A DNA stretch of 64,000 nt from Flavobacteriaceae bacterium. GTDB taxonomy: Bacteria > Bacteroidota > Bacteroidia > Flavobacteriales > Flavobacteriaceae. Every line of letters starts with the position of its first letter. Positions within the stretch are counted from its first letter, which is position 1. The position numbers were made by a program, and so were the translations under genes. The stretch lies in contig JAGYJA010000006.1 in NCBI GenBank assembly GCA_018402385.1, positions 1 through 64,000 on the forward strand, given 5' to 3'. Below the pieces are notes generated by a model. It was not told the DNA's origin. It saw only the letters and a program-made list of their open reading frames with translations, and searched no databases. Shown here one piece after another: positions 16,253-24,531 of the stretch.

Positions 16253-16780
16253 ATGAAAAAGAGTGTTGTTTTGATGGGATATATGGGCAGTGGAAAGTCG
16301 TCTGTTGCTGGTATTTTAGCGAATGATTTAAAGATGAATACAGTAGATTTGGATTTGTATATTGAAAAAAAAGAAGGGCGCTCGATTCCTGAAATTTTTA
16401 AAACCAAAGGCGAAATCTATTTTAGAAAAAAAGAGCGGGAATACTTAAAGGACATTCTGGAAGCACCCGGAGCTAAAATAATAAGCCTTGGAGGAGGTAC
16501 TCCCTGTTATGGAAACAACATCGAACTGATAAAAAAATCATTACAAACTATTACTTTTTATCTTTCAGTACCCCTTGAAACACTCACAGAAAGACTTTGG
16601 CTCGACAAAAACAACAGACCTCTCATCAGTCATTTCGAGACAAAAGAGGCTTTAAATGACTTTATAAGAAAACATGTTTTTGAAAGAAGTTTTTATTACA
16701 ATCAGGCACAGTATGTCATTCAAACCGCGGGAAAGTCCTTGGATGAAGTTGCCGGGGAAATACAGAAAAAACTAATGTAA
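16253..16780 (+). CDS. aroK: Shikimate kinase
   Basis: About 175 residues; phosphorylates shikimate in aromatic amino acid synthesis. The P-loop GYMGSGKSS lies near the N-terminus, followed by DLDLYIEKKEG (shikimate and Mg contacts), FRKKEREYL and the SLGGGTPCY loop. The lid carries WLDKNNRPL. I placed the start at ATG 16253, because an upstream in-frame TTG at 16244 adds only three residues. Its 3' end overlaps the convergent phosphoribosyltransferase gene by 9 bases. Confidence 0.95.
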   Translation: MKKSVVLMGYMGSGKSSVAGILANDLKMNTVDLDLYIEKKEGRSIPEIFKTKGEIYFRKKEREYLKDILEAPGAKIISLGGGTPCYGNNIELIKKSLQTITFYLSVPLETLTERLWLDKNNRPLISHFETKEALNDFIRKHVFERSFYYNQAQYVIQTAGKSLDEVAGEIQKKLM

Positions 16781-17275
16781 AACAGCCCGATCGTTATTTT
16801 TTTCAAAAATAACCTCCACATTCTCATTTAATGAGGTCGATAAGGACAATCCCTTAAAATCAGCTTTAATGGGAAATTTCTTGTGATTTCTGTCAATAAG
16901 CACAGCAGTTTTTATCTGCTTTACCGGTACCGTAAGTACATACTTCACAGCGTGAATTAAAGTGCCTCCTGAATGGAGCACATCATCAATCACAACAATG
17001 GATTGATTTTTAATTTCCTCAAGAGTAAGCGAAGAGTGTATGCTATCTAAAGGGTCTTTTTTATTCACTACAATTTCACAAAGCACAACCTTCATAGGAG
17101 AAATTTTCTCAATCTCTTTTCCTAGCTTTTTTGCCAGCAGAAAACCATTTTCTTTGATGCCGGCGAGAATGATTACTTTTTTACTGACATTGGATTCATA
17201 AATTTGATACGCCATTCTTTTCAAAATATGCTGAATCCTGGTGTGGTCTAAAATTTGATCTTTCTCGAGTTGCAT
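16772..17275 (-). CDS. Phosphoribosyltransferase (PyrR-like)
   Basis: A 167-residue type I phosphoribosyltransferase fold protein. The PRPP-binding signature VVIDDVLHSGGTL is clear, and the flexible-loop region KKDPLDSIHSS precedes it. Overall organisation resembles PyrR/uracil phosphoribosyltransferase-type regulators widespread in Bacteroidota. Whether it regulates pyrimidine genes or salvages a base is not evident. It is convergent with aroK, and the methyltransferase gene lies 24 bases upstream on the same strand. Confidence 0.85.
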   Translation of the reverse strand: MQLEKDQILDHTRIQHILKRMAYQIYESNVSKKVIILAGIKENGFLLAKKLGKEIEKISPMKVVLCEIVVNKKDPLDSIHSSLTLEEIKNQSIVVIDDVLHSGGTLIHAVKYVLTVPVKQIKTAVLIDRNHKKFPIKADFKGLSLSTSLNENVEVIFEKNNDRAVLH

Positions 17276-17299
17276 AGGCTTTCTATTAGATTTATGACG

Positions 17300-17881
17300 C
17301 TAAGGCTTTTCAAAGATAATAAAGAGTTCGTTACCCGTTCTAGGCAAAATGGAATTATAACACTTTTCCAACTTTTTGATTTTAAACAAGGGCTCAAAAT
17401 AGTTGCGATATTCTTCAAGGCTTCCGCCGAAAGGTGGCCCGGTTTCAGTTAATGGGAAGTCAAACAAGACACCTGCAAGTTTTCCTTTTGGCCTTAGTAA
17501 TTGGGACATTTTTTTTGCGTAAGCAGGACGTAAAACTGGGTCTAAAGCACAAAAAAAGGTTTGCTCCAGGATGAGGTCATACGTTTTAGTCCATTCAAAA
17601 AAGTCGGTTTGAATAAGATTTTCTTCCGGAAAATCAGGAACACGGGCTTTTAAATTTATTAAAGGTTGTGCCGCAATATCAATGACATCCACGTGTTTAA
17701 ATCCTTTTTGAAAAAGATATTCGGCTTCATAACTATTACCGGCACCGGGAATTAGAATGGAAATAGAAGGGTCCAGAAGCGAGTCAATATAAACCTTAAG
17801 AGGTTCTGAAACTGTTCCAATATCCCAACCGGTACTTTGATTTTTATAACGTTCTTCCCAGAATGTTTTGTCTAATTCCAA
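17300..17881 (-). CDS. TPMT-family SAM-dependent methyltransferase
   Basis: A 193-residue class I methyltransferase of the thiopurine S-methyltransferase family: FWEERYKNQSTGWDIG at the start, SAM-binding motif I ILIPGAGNSYEAEYL, and later YDLILEQTFFCALDP and GGSLEEYRNYFEP. Bacterial members methylate selenium, tellurium, halide or thiol compounds. The native substrate is unknown. It overlaps the start of its upstream neighbour's 3' end by 10 bases, so both are probably one operon. Confidence 0.88.
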   Translation of the reverse strand: MELDKTFWEERYKNQSTGWDIGTVSEPLKVYIDSLLDPSISILIPGAGNSYEAEYLFQKGFKHVDVIDIAAQPLINLKARVPDFPEENLIQTDFFEWTKTYDLILEQTFFCALDPVLRPAYAKKMSQLLRPKGKLAGVLFDFPLTETGPPFGGSLEEYRNYFEPLFKIKKLEKCYNSILPRTGNELFIIFEKP

Positions 17882-18372
17882 TTTTCATCAAAATTTAAAT
17901 CGTCATATTCATCGGGGTCAAAATCGTCATCAATCTCTTCGTCATCCAAAAATGATTCTGTTTCAAATTCTTTCTCAGGGGCCTCATCGGGGATTTCGCC
18001 GTGAGCAAACATCAAATTGGGATATAAAATACCGGGTGTCGGTTCACCAATATCTGCTAATTCAATCAGGAACGTCCACATACTCAAAAAGTCATAAATG
18101 TAAATGAGCTTGGTCTGGTCTTTGGAAACCACATCTTCAAGCAAAGTATTTTGCATATCCCTGCCGGAGTCTTCCATACTGAATAAGGAAATCTCCTCAT
18201 CCTGATTCCAGTCGGAATCACTGGTAAAAAAGGAAGCCATTTCCTGGCCACCAAAACCAAATGACTGCGTGATGGCATTGTGAAAATCTTCCAATGTAGC
18301 TTCTTGTGAAATTTCAATATCCCTGAAAACATCATCGTGAGCGTCAAGAATGACTCTAAAACGATAAATCAT
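17872..18372 (-). CDS. Plasmid pRiA4b ORF-3-like protein
   Basis: A 166-residue protein of the pRiA4b ORF-3/IS1096 TnpR-like family (YRFRVILDAHDDVFRDIEI, FHNAITQSFGFGGQEMASF, YIYDFLSMWTFLIEL). The very acidic tail contains EEIDDDFDPDEYDD. The family name is historical; no transposon is seen here, and the function is unknown. It overlaps the methyltransferase gene by 10 bases. Confidence 0.85.
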   Translation of the reverse strand: MIYRFRVILDAHDDVFRDIEISQEATLEDFHNAITQSFGFGGQEMASFFTSDSDWNQDEEISLFSMEDSGRDMQNTLLEDVVSKDQTKLIYIYDFLSMWTFLIELADIGEPTPGILYPNLMFAHGEIPDEAPEKEFETESFLDDEEIDDDFDPDEYDDLNFDENWN

Positions 18373-18400
18373 ATTTTTTTATTTTTAGTATTAATTATAA

Positions 18401-19420
18401 TTACCTGCTAAAGCGATGCAATGTATAGGTCATAGCACCCAGCAAGAAAAATGCTCCAATTTGATGGGCAACACCCAGCCATAGCGGCACCGCATAAATG
18501 AGTGTCAAAACACCCAACACAAATTGAACACCCACTAAAATGAGTAACCAATAAATGCTTCTTTGCTGGGCAAAGTTAAGGGTTAATTTTTTAGCTTTCA
18601 ACCAAAGGAGCAAAATCAATCCCACAACTACATAAGCCAGATAGCGGTGCACAAACTGCACCCCGCTCTTGCCTTCCACAAAGTTTCTCCAAACCGGGTT
18701 TTGTTCAATAGTCACTGTCTCATGCATGAACTTGCCATCATTCATCATTGGCCAGGTGTTGTGTATGAGACCTGCATTGAGTCCCGCAACAAAAGCACCC
18801 CAAACAATCTGGATAATCAAAACTGCAAAACTGAAACGGATTAAGTTCCTAAACGAAATAAATTGGGGCTGCTCTTTGGGGTATATCAAATTCAAAGCGA
18901 CCCAAAGTGTGAATGAAAAAGTGATAAAAGCTGTGATCAAATGCATCGCCAAGCGGTAATGACTCACATAAGGCATATCCACCAAGCCACTTTTCACCAT
19001 ATACCAACCCAAAAAGCCTTGAAATCCTCCTAAAAACAAAAGAACAAAACAATTTTTAAGCGTTTCTTTGTCCAATTTATTCTTAGCCCAGAAGTAAACA
19101 AACGGAACAATGAAAACAACCCCCAGCAATCGGCCTAAAAGCCGGTGAAACCACTCCCAAAAATAGATAAACTTGTAGTCCTCAAGTTGGAAGTCATAAT
19201 TGCTGTTGATTTTTTGGTATTCAGGGAATTGTTTGTATTCTTCAAAAGCGGCTTCCCATTGTTCCTCATTCAGCGGTGGAATGACTTCGGTGATGATGTG
19301 CCAATCAGTCATCGATAAACCGGAATCTGTGAGACGGGTAATTCCGCCAACCAGCACCATAATAAAAATTAAAAAACAGCCTGTAAAGAGCCAGACAATG
19401 ACGGGTTTATTTTTTTTCAT
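18401..19420 (-). CDS. ctaA: Heme A synthase (COX15/CtaA)
   Basis: A 339-residue inner-membrane protein with about eight transmembrane helices that oxidises the C8 methyl of heme O to heme A for cytochrome c oxidase. Family signatures are LVGGITRLTDSGLSMTDWH near the N-terminus, EWFHRLLGRLLG, LAMHLITAF and HRYLAYVVVG, with H-containing helices arranged as two pseudo-repeats. Normal length. It lies 12 bases downstream of the CCA-adding enzyme gene on the minus strand. Confidence 0.95.
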   Translation of the reverse strand: MKKNKPVIVWLFTGCFLIFIMVLVGGITRLTDSGLSMTDWHIITEVIPPLNEEQWEAAFEEYKQFPEYQKINSNYDFQLEDYKFIYFWEWFHRLLGRLLGVVFIVPFVYFWAKNKLDKETLKNCFVLLFLGGFQGFLGWYMVKSGLVDMPYVSHYRLAMHLITAFITFSFTLWVALNLIYPKEQPQFISFRNLIRFSFAVLIIQIVWGAFVAGLNAGLIHNTWPMMNDGKFMHETVTIEQNPVWRNFVEGKSGVQFVHRYLAYVVVGLILLLWLKAKKLTLNFAQQRSIYWLLILVGVQFVLGVLTLIYAVPLWLGVAHQIGAFFLLGAMTYTLHRFSR

Positions 19421-19432
19421 AACAACAAAGAA

Positions 19433-20866
19433 TTATACTTTTTCCAATCCTATTTTTTTAGCTTTTTCAAACATAAACGCCTTTGCAGCTTCATAGTCAT
19501 TAGGGATTTCCCCTTCAAGGATAGCTTCCTTAATGGCGTCTTTTAGAATTCCAATTTCGCGGGAAGGCTTCAAATTAAAGGTTTCCATAATTTCCTCACC
19601 ACTCACGGGTGGTTGAAAATTGCGAATTTGATCACGTTCCTCAACTTCAACAATGCGTTGTCTGACTTTTTTAAAGTTGTTGAGGTACTGCTTAAATTTT
19701 TTTGGGTTTTTGGTGGTGATATCTGCTTCACAAAGCGTCATCAAATCTTCAATGGATTCACCGGCATCAAAAACCAAACGCCTCACAGCACTGTCTGTAA
19801 CATCCTCTGAAATGGCAATGGGACGCGAACTCATAAACACCATTTTCTGAACAAATTTCATTTTATCATTCAGGGGTAATCTCAGTCTTTTAAAAAGTTT
19901 ATAGACCATTTTTGAACCCACAAATTCGTGACCATGAAAAGTCCAACCAATTTTTTTATCAAATTTTTTAGTGGGTGCTTTGCCAATGTCGTGAAGCAAA
20001 GCCGCCCAGCGCAACCACAAATCGTCTGTAGCTTTAGAAATATTATCAACCACCTCAAGGGTGTGCCAAAAATTGTCTTTGTGGCGCTGGCCTTCAATTT
20101 CGTCAATGCCTTCAAGTGCCGTTAACTCTGGAAGGATGAGAGGCAAAAGCCCTGTTTTATGCAACAATCCAAATCCTATGGAAGGCTTTTTGCAAAGTAG
20201 TATTTTGTGCAACTCGTCAGTAATACGCTCGTTGGAGATGATTTTGATGCGTTCCCTGTTTCTGGTAATCGCATCGAGTGAGTTTTGTTCAATCATAAAA
20301 TCCAGCTGACTGGCAAACCGTATTGCGCGCAGCATTCTCAAAGGGTCATCTGAGTAGGTGATATCTGGGTCAAGAGGTGTGCGAATGACTTTATTTTCTA
20401 AATCCTCTAAACCGTTAAAGGGGTCAATTAAATCACCAAAATTTTCTTTATTGATGCTTAATGCCAATGCATTGATGGTGAAATCCCTTCGGTTTTGATC
20501 GTCTTCAAGCGTGCCGTCTTCTACGGCCGGTTTTCTACTGCCACGGTCATAAGATTCTTTTCTGGCGCCAACAAACTCCACTTCCATCTCGTTAGATTTT
20601 AGCATGGCGGTCCCAAAGTTTTTGAAGACAGCCACTTTTGGATTGTTAGAAAGTAAATTGGCTGTTGCTTTTGCTAAATCAATTCCGCTGCCTATAGCCA
20701 CGATGTCAATGTCTTTAGGTAACCCTCTGTTCAATAAATAATCCCTTACAAAACCACCAATCACATAAGCTTCCAATTCAAGTTCATCTGATGCCTGTGT
20801 GAGCGTTTTGAAAATGGGATGAGCAAGTGCTTTTTTATGATTTCTATGTTGAATGGGTTTAGCCAC
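19433..20866 (-). CDS. CCA tRNA nucleotidyltransferase / poly(A) polymerase family
   Basis: A 477-residue class II nucleotidyltransferase that adds or repairs tRNA CCA ends. The head domain holds [22 protein letters not shown] with the DxD metal pair and [10 protein letters not shown], and the neck [16 protein letters not shown]. The C-terminal HD domain contains ALLHDIGK. The only usable start is GTG at 20866, which lies inside a copy of the dispersed GCCACGAATGCACGAAT repeat, so the repeat appears to supply the start codon. Upstream is the repeat field rather than a normal promoter. Confidence 0.92.
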   Translation of the reverse strand: MAKPIQHRNHKKALAHPIFKTLTQASDELELEAYVIGGFVRDYLLNRGLPKDIDIVAIGSGIDLAKATANLLSNNPKVAVFKNFGTAMLKSNEMEVEFVGARKESYDRGSRKPAVEDGTLEDDQNRRDFTINALALSINKENFGDLIDPFNGLEDLENKVIRTPLDPDITYSDDPLRMLRAIRFASQLDFMIEQNSLDAITRNRERIKIISNERITDELHKILLCKKPSIGFGLLHKTGLLPLILPELTALEGIDEIEGQRHKDNFWHTLEVVDNISKATDDLWLRWAALLHDIGKAPTKKFDKKIGWTFHGHEFVGSKMVYKLFKRLRLPLNDKMKFVQKMVFMSSRPIAISEDVTDSAVRRLVFDAGESIEDLMTLCEADITTKNPKKFKQYLNNFKKVRQRIVEVEERDQIRNFQPPVSGEEIMETFNLKPSREIGILKDAIKEAILEGEIPNDYEAAKAFMFEKAKKIGLEKV

Positions 20867-21021
20867 GAATGCACGAATATTTTTGGGTTATATGCTGACT
20901 GATATTTATTACCATGAAAGCACTAATGTTTTTGTTTGTGAGTTTATTTATTTTTTTTGCCACGAATGCACTATTGTTTTTTTAGTAACAAAACCTAATA
21001 ATTCAATTGCGCATTAGTGGC
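20862..21021. repeat. Dispersed repeat copies left of the GxxExxY gene
   Basis: The 195-base gap holds inverted copies of the 17-bp core at 20862-20880 (overlapping the cca start) and 20959-20975. A degenerate inverted copy starts near 20913, and a direct partial copy GCGCATTAGTGGC lies at 21009-21021. No other gene is seen. Confidence 0.8.
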
Positions 21022-21061
21022 TTCATATCTTACAATAACATCATAACTATTTATTTATTAA

Positions 21062-21436
21062 TCATAATACTATTCTTCTATAATCTAATTTGTCTTGCTT
21101 AAAATTGACTAATAAGGCTAATTTATGATTTGAAATTTTTAAATAATTTATACACTGAGCAATATGGGAATCTGTAAAAAATTCACAAGATTTTACTTCG
21201 AGAATTATTTGATTAAAAACTACAAAATCAGCATAAAACTTATGTTTTAAAATTACGTCTTTGTAAGTTACCCTATATTCTTTTTCCCTTTCAAACGGGA
21301 TATTTAAGGCATTGAACTCATATTCAAGAGCATCTTTGTAAACAATTTCTGAAAAACCTGCACCCAAATGATTATGAACGTCAAACAATACACCTAAAAG
21401 GGAATAACTCTCTTTTTTAAGAATAAGGTCAGACAT
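21062..21436 (-). CDS. GxxExxY family protein, PD-(D/E)XK nuclease-like
   Basis: A 124-residue protein with the family motif GAGFSEIVYKDAL (GxxExxY) around residues 25-37, followed by an arrangement FYADFVVFNQIILEVKS. The D-(x)n-E-x-K pattern there is that of PD-(D/E)XK nucleases. No substrate or biological role is established to my knowledge. The gene is enclosed by repeats: inverted copies of the ATTCGTGCATTAGTGGC core on its 3' side and a five-copy tandem array plus a degenerate copy (about 21454) on its 5' side. That context suggests a link between nuclease and repeat, but this is inference. Confidence 0.88.
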   Translation of the reverse strand: MSDLILKKESYSLLGVLFDVHNHLGAGFSEIVYKDALEYEFNALNIPFEREKEYRVTYKDVILKHKFYADFVVFNQIILEVKSCEFFTDSHIAQCINYLKISNHKLALLVNFKQDKLDYRRIVL

Positions 21437-21448
21437 AGTTTAATATTT

Positions 21449-21777
21449 TTTAAGCAACAAATGCACTACTATTTTAGTAAGTAAAAAAACCAAGTAATTC
21501 ATTCGTTAACAATTGGTTATTTTTTTTCACACACTTTTTTTATATAAACATTCGTGCATTAGTGGCAATTTTTTTTTCCAAACACTTTTTCATAAAAGAT
21601 CGATCATTCGTGCATTAGTGGCTATTTTTTTTCACACACTTTTTTATAAAAGATCATTCGTGCATTAGTGGCTATTTTTTTTCACACACTTTTTTTTAAA
21701 AAACATTCGTGCATTAGTGGCAATTTTTTTTCCACACACTTTTTTATAAAAGATCATTCGTGCATTAGTGGCAACTA
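21449..21777 (+). repeat. Tandem array of ~50-bp units with core CATTCGTGCATTAGTGGC
   Basis: Five near-identical cores at 21549-21566, 21605-21622, 21655-21672, 21704-21721 and 21755-21772, spaced 49-56 bp. The linkers are also nearly the same (T-run, CACACACTTTTTTATAAAAGAT). A degenerate inverted core lies at about 21454-21474, and a linker-only fragment at about 21519. The array ends at the tsaC stop codon (21778). This fills the 341-base gap; no gene is present. Confidence 0.9.
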
Positions 21778-22341
21778 TCATTTTCTTATAATCTGCACCT
21801 GCCCATTGTTTTTAAGCTTGATGATACTTGATGGTTTTGCAGTTGCATTTTCGCCCGGCAAATTTACGACATAGTCCACACCGTTCAAAATATCGGGAGC
21901 GATTTCGCTAAAGTTTTTTGGCGCCGGAAAACCACTGATATTTGCCGAAGTGGAAACAAGTGGTCGCCTGAATTTTTTAAGCAATTCAAAAGCAAATCCT
22001 TTTTTGACCAATCGAATGCCCAGTGAATCATCTTCAGCAATCAAGTTTTGAGCTACACCAATGGGTTTGTCATAAATGATGGTGGTGGGTTTGTCTGCGT
22101 GTTCAATAATATCATATGCGGCATCTGGCACTTCATAAACGTGCTTTTCAAGCATGCGCAATTCAGAAACCAGGCAAAGCATGGATTTGCTTTCGGCTCT
22201 TTTTTTGATTTTGTAAATTTGTGATACTGCTTCTGCATTGGTGGCATCACATCCAATTCCCCAGATTGTATCTGTGGGATAGAGAATGATGTTGCCTTTT
22301 TTGAGGTGGTCAACAGCCTTTTCAATTTCGATGGAAATCAT
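21778..22341 (-). CDS. tsaC: L-threonylcarbamoyladenylate synthase (Sua5/YciO/YrdC)
   Basis: A 187-residue YrdC-fold enzyme that makes threonylcarbamoyl-AMP from threonine, bicarbonate and ATP for the t6A37 modification of ANN-decoding tRNAs. Family signatures are ILYPTDTIWGIGCDATN at about residues 20-36, IYKIKKRAESKSMLCLV, and the STSANISG loop near 135. It is the short form without the Sua5 C-terminal domain. The stop codon abuts the repeat array. Confidence 0.92.
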   Translation of the reverse strand: MISIEIEKAVDHLKKGNIILYPTDTIWGIGCDATNAEAVSQIYKIKKRAESKSMLCLVSELRMLEKHVYEVPDAAYDIIEHADKPTTIIYDKPIGVAQNLIAEDDSLGIRLVKKGFAFELLKKFRRPLVSTSANISGFPAPKNFSEIAPDILNGVDYVVNLPGENATAKPSSIIKLKNNGQVQIIRK

Positions 22342-22412
22342 GCTTAAAGTTTGTGCAAAAATACATCAGAAAAATAGAGTGTATTGACCAAAACGATAAT
22401 AAATACAAATTG

Positions 22413-22420
22413 TATCTTTG
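22413..22420 (+). promoter_or_regulatory. Promoter -7 box TATCTTTG for the LPS kinase-like gene
   Basis: A perfect TAnnTTTG box. It overlaps the first in-frame TTG (22418) of the following ORF, so that TTG cannot be the start. It points to GTG 22436 as the translated start with a very short leader. Confidence 0.55.
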
Positions 22421-22435
22421 ACAAAATTTATTTCA

Positions 22436-23197
22436 GTGCAAGAACATAAGGAATTTGTTAACCTTTCTCCAGATATAAAAGAGTCTATAACTCATTTTAT
22501 ACATCATTTTGAAAAGGAAGGAACTCATTTTATAAAACCAGGGAGGAACTCAATAAAAACAAAAGAAATAAAGGGTTTAACCGTTAACGTAAAAGCGTTT
22601 AAAGTTCCTCATTTGTTCAACCAATTTGCTTATAAATTTCTCAGAAAGTCTAAAGCCAAGCGCTCCTTTGAAAATGCGTGTTTTTTACTTGAAAAGGGAA
22701 TTGGTACCCCAAAACCATTAGCTTATTTTGAATACTTTTCTTTTTTTGGTTTGCAAAAAAGCTTTTATGTGAGTGAGCAGTTGGAGAGTGATATTACTTT
22801 TAGGGAATTAATCACAAACGGGCAATACCCTGAATGGGAAAAAATCCTTATTGCTGCAACCGATTTTACCTTCAAACTGCACGAAAACAACATTCTTTTT
22901 AAAGATCACTCACCGGGCAATACCCTAATTAAAAAACAAGGGGACAACTACCGGTTTTTTCTTGTGGACTTAAACAGAATGAACTTTAAACCGCTCACTT
23001 TTGAAGAACGCATTAAAAACTTTTCACGTTTAACACCAAAAGAAGAAATGGTGCGAATAATGAGTAATCGGTATGCTACGTTAATTCAAAGAGATCCAGA
23101 CGACGTGTATGAGTTGATGTGGAAACACACAAAAAAATTTCAAAATACATACCACAGGAAAAGAAAATTGAAGAAAAAATTAGGTCTCAAAAAATAA
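22436..23197 (+). CDS. Lipopolysaccharide kinase (Kdo/WaaP-like) family protein
   Basis: About 253 residues with a protein-kinase-like fold of the Kdo/WaaP group, expected to phosphorylate lipopolysaccharide core sugar at the cytoplasmic face. The catalytic loop is HENNILFKDHSPGNTLI (D and N of the loop) and the metal-binding motif FLVDLNRMNF. N-terminal TVNVKAFKVPHLFNQFAYKFLRKSKAKRSFENA carries the usual lysine and basic segment. GTG at 22436 is chosen as start because the upstream TTG lies in the promoter box. It is convergent with a WaaE-like glycosyltransferase, indicating an LPS-core locus. Confidence 0.85.
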   Translation: MQEHKEFVNLSPDIKESITHFIHHFEKEGTHFIKPGRNSIKTKEIKGLTVNVKAFKVPHLFNQFAYKFLRKSKAKRSFENACFLLEKGIGTPKPLAYFEYFSFFGLQKSFYVSEQLESDITFRELITNGQYPEWEKILIAATDFTFKLHENNILFKDHSPGNTLIKKQGDNYRFFLVDLNRMNFKPLTFEERIKNFSRLTPKEEMVRIMSNRYATLIQRDPDDVYELMWKHTKKFQNTYHRKRKLKKKLGLKK

Positions 23198-23206
23198 CTT
23201 AGGTCT

Positions 23207-23971
23207 TTATTTCTTTTTTGCCATTTTATGGAGTTGGTACAATTTTGAATATTTAAGAAAAGTAACATTGTAAGATTGTAAACAAATAACCCAACCATTC
23301 AAACCATCAAGAAAACCAAGGCGCAAGAAATAAGCTTTAAAAAATGCCCAGGCTGGTCGATAAAGTATTTTCCAAACAGAAGATTTTTTACCCATATCAA
23401 AATAAGCCTGTGCTGCAATTGTTGAAAATCGCTCTACTTTTTGATTGTGTTCAATGTAATCTCTATAAATCCAATGTAAGATGTCACCTTTAATTCTCCC
23501 TGATTTTTTTGGATTAAATAGCTTGTAAGAATCGTGAGGGTTGATACCTCGCCATTCTCCTTTTCCTTTTATAAAAAGTCTCAATTTCCTGTCCGGATAC
23601 CAGTCTGAATGCTTAATCCACTGGCCACAATAGTTGTTTCTGCGGTTTGCATAATAACCGTCGAGTTTCCAGTCCTTTTTTAATGCAATAACCGACTGTT
23701 TTAATTCTTCTGAAAGTGCTTCATCTCCGTCAAGTGATAGAATGTAATCATAAGTAGCTTGCGTTATGGCAAAGTTTTTTTGTTCTTTATAGCCTAAGAA
23801 TTTTTGGGTAACAAATTTAACTTTGTACTTTTCGCAAATGGCTTTGGTGCTGTCAGTAGAAAAAGAATCGACAACAACAATTTCATCAACGACTCCCTCC
23901 AGCGAGGCTAAACATTTTTCAAGATGTTCCTCCTCATTAAAAGTAATAATAACAGCAGAAAGTTTAATCAT
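23207..23971 (-). CDS. Glycosyltransferase family 2 (WaaE/KdtX-like)
   Basis: A 254-residue cytoplasmic GT2 enzyme: N-terminal IITFNEEEHLEKCLASL, VVDSFSTDSTKAIC, and the acidic motif LSLDGDEAL that binds the metal-nucleotide sugar. SDWYPDRKLRLF and HSDWYPD resemble WaaE-type lipopolysaccharide core beta-1,4-glucosyltransferases. The basic C-terminus may hold it to the membrane. It is similar in organisation to the GT2 at 26503-27258. Confidence 0.92.
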   Translation of the reverse strand: MIKLSAVIITFNEEEHLEKCLASLEGVVDEIVVVDSFSTDSTKAICEKYKVKFVTQKFLGYKEQKNFAITQATYDYILSLDGDEALSEELKQSVIALKKDWKLDGYYANRRNNYCGQWIKHSDWYPDRKLRLFIKGKGEWRGINPHDSYKLFNPKKSGRIKGDILHWIYRDYIEHNQKVERFSTIAAQAYFDMGKKSSVWKILYRPAWAFFKAYFLRLGFLDGLNGWVICLQSYNVTFLKYSKLYQLHKMAKKK

Positions 23972-24163
23972 GAAGTCAATCTGGAATTTTGTGATTCAAT
24001 CTATACTATATTGTTGCAGCCAAATTTAAAACCTTTTTTATATTAAACATAAATTCTTTAGGGATATTCTTAAAAGCTGCATCTTTATCCCCAAAAATGA
24101 AAGTAATTTGGTGAAAATTGGTTTATTTTGCTTATTCTAATAATAGTACCAAGAAAGTATCTT

Positions 24164-24495
24164 ATGAATTTAAAATTTTTGTTTGGTTCCGGAAAAAATG
24201 CAAAACTTCCATACTATATTAGAAATTATTCAAAGGTAATCCTTCCAAAATTTGTATTTCAAAGCAGATTAAAAAGTAAATTAAAGTCAATATCTTCAAG
24301 ACCTGACGGCGACTATATCCTTTCTAGAGTTAATTATTATAACAAACTGGAAACTGTCAAAGAACTACCTGAGTCATCAAAGCAATTTTCAGATTTAAAA
24401 AAGGAAAAGAAGTTTCATCTGTCTATTTTCTGGATGCTTATGCTAAGACCGGTATCACTTCAGAATATTTTTATTTAAATTTAAAAAATACCTAA
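24164..24495 (+). pseudogene. Truncated glycosyltransferase (GT90/CAP10-like) remnant
   Basis: The start MNLKFLFGSGKNAKLPYYIRNY and PDGDYILSRVNYYNKL look like the N-terminus of lipopolysaccharide-modifying glycosyltransferase family 90 proteins. The frame shifts at a run of six A (24397-24402). Restoring one base gives EVSSVYFLDAYAKTGITSEYF and a stop at 24495. Even repaired, the product is about 110 residues against roughly 300 for the family, so the 3' two-thirds is missing. It is truncated next to the pyruvyl transferase gene, suggesting a past rearrangement. The family call is from remembered similarity and is moderate. Confidence 0.5.
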
Positions 24496-24531
24496 TTCAA
24501 AATTTATAGAGTAGATATAAATTTAACACTT

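Noticed and set aside
17872-18372. Transposon gene because of the family name (IS1096 TnpR-like)
   Set aside because: No terminal repeats, target duplication or transposase motif nearby; the family name is historical.
21549-21772. CRISPR-like array
   Set aside because: The spacing (49-56 bp) and repeat length look superficially like CRISPR, but the between-repeat sequences are nearly identical to each other and T-rich, and no cas gene is present. It is a tandem array of a dispersed repeat.
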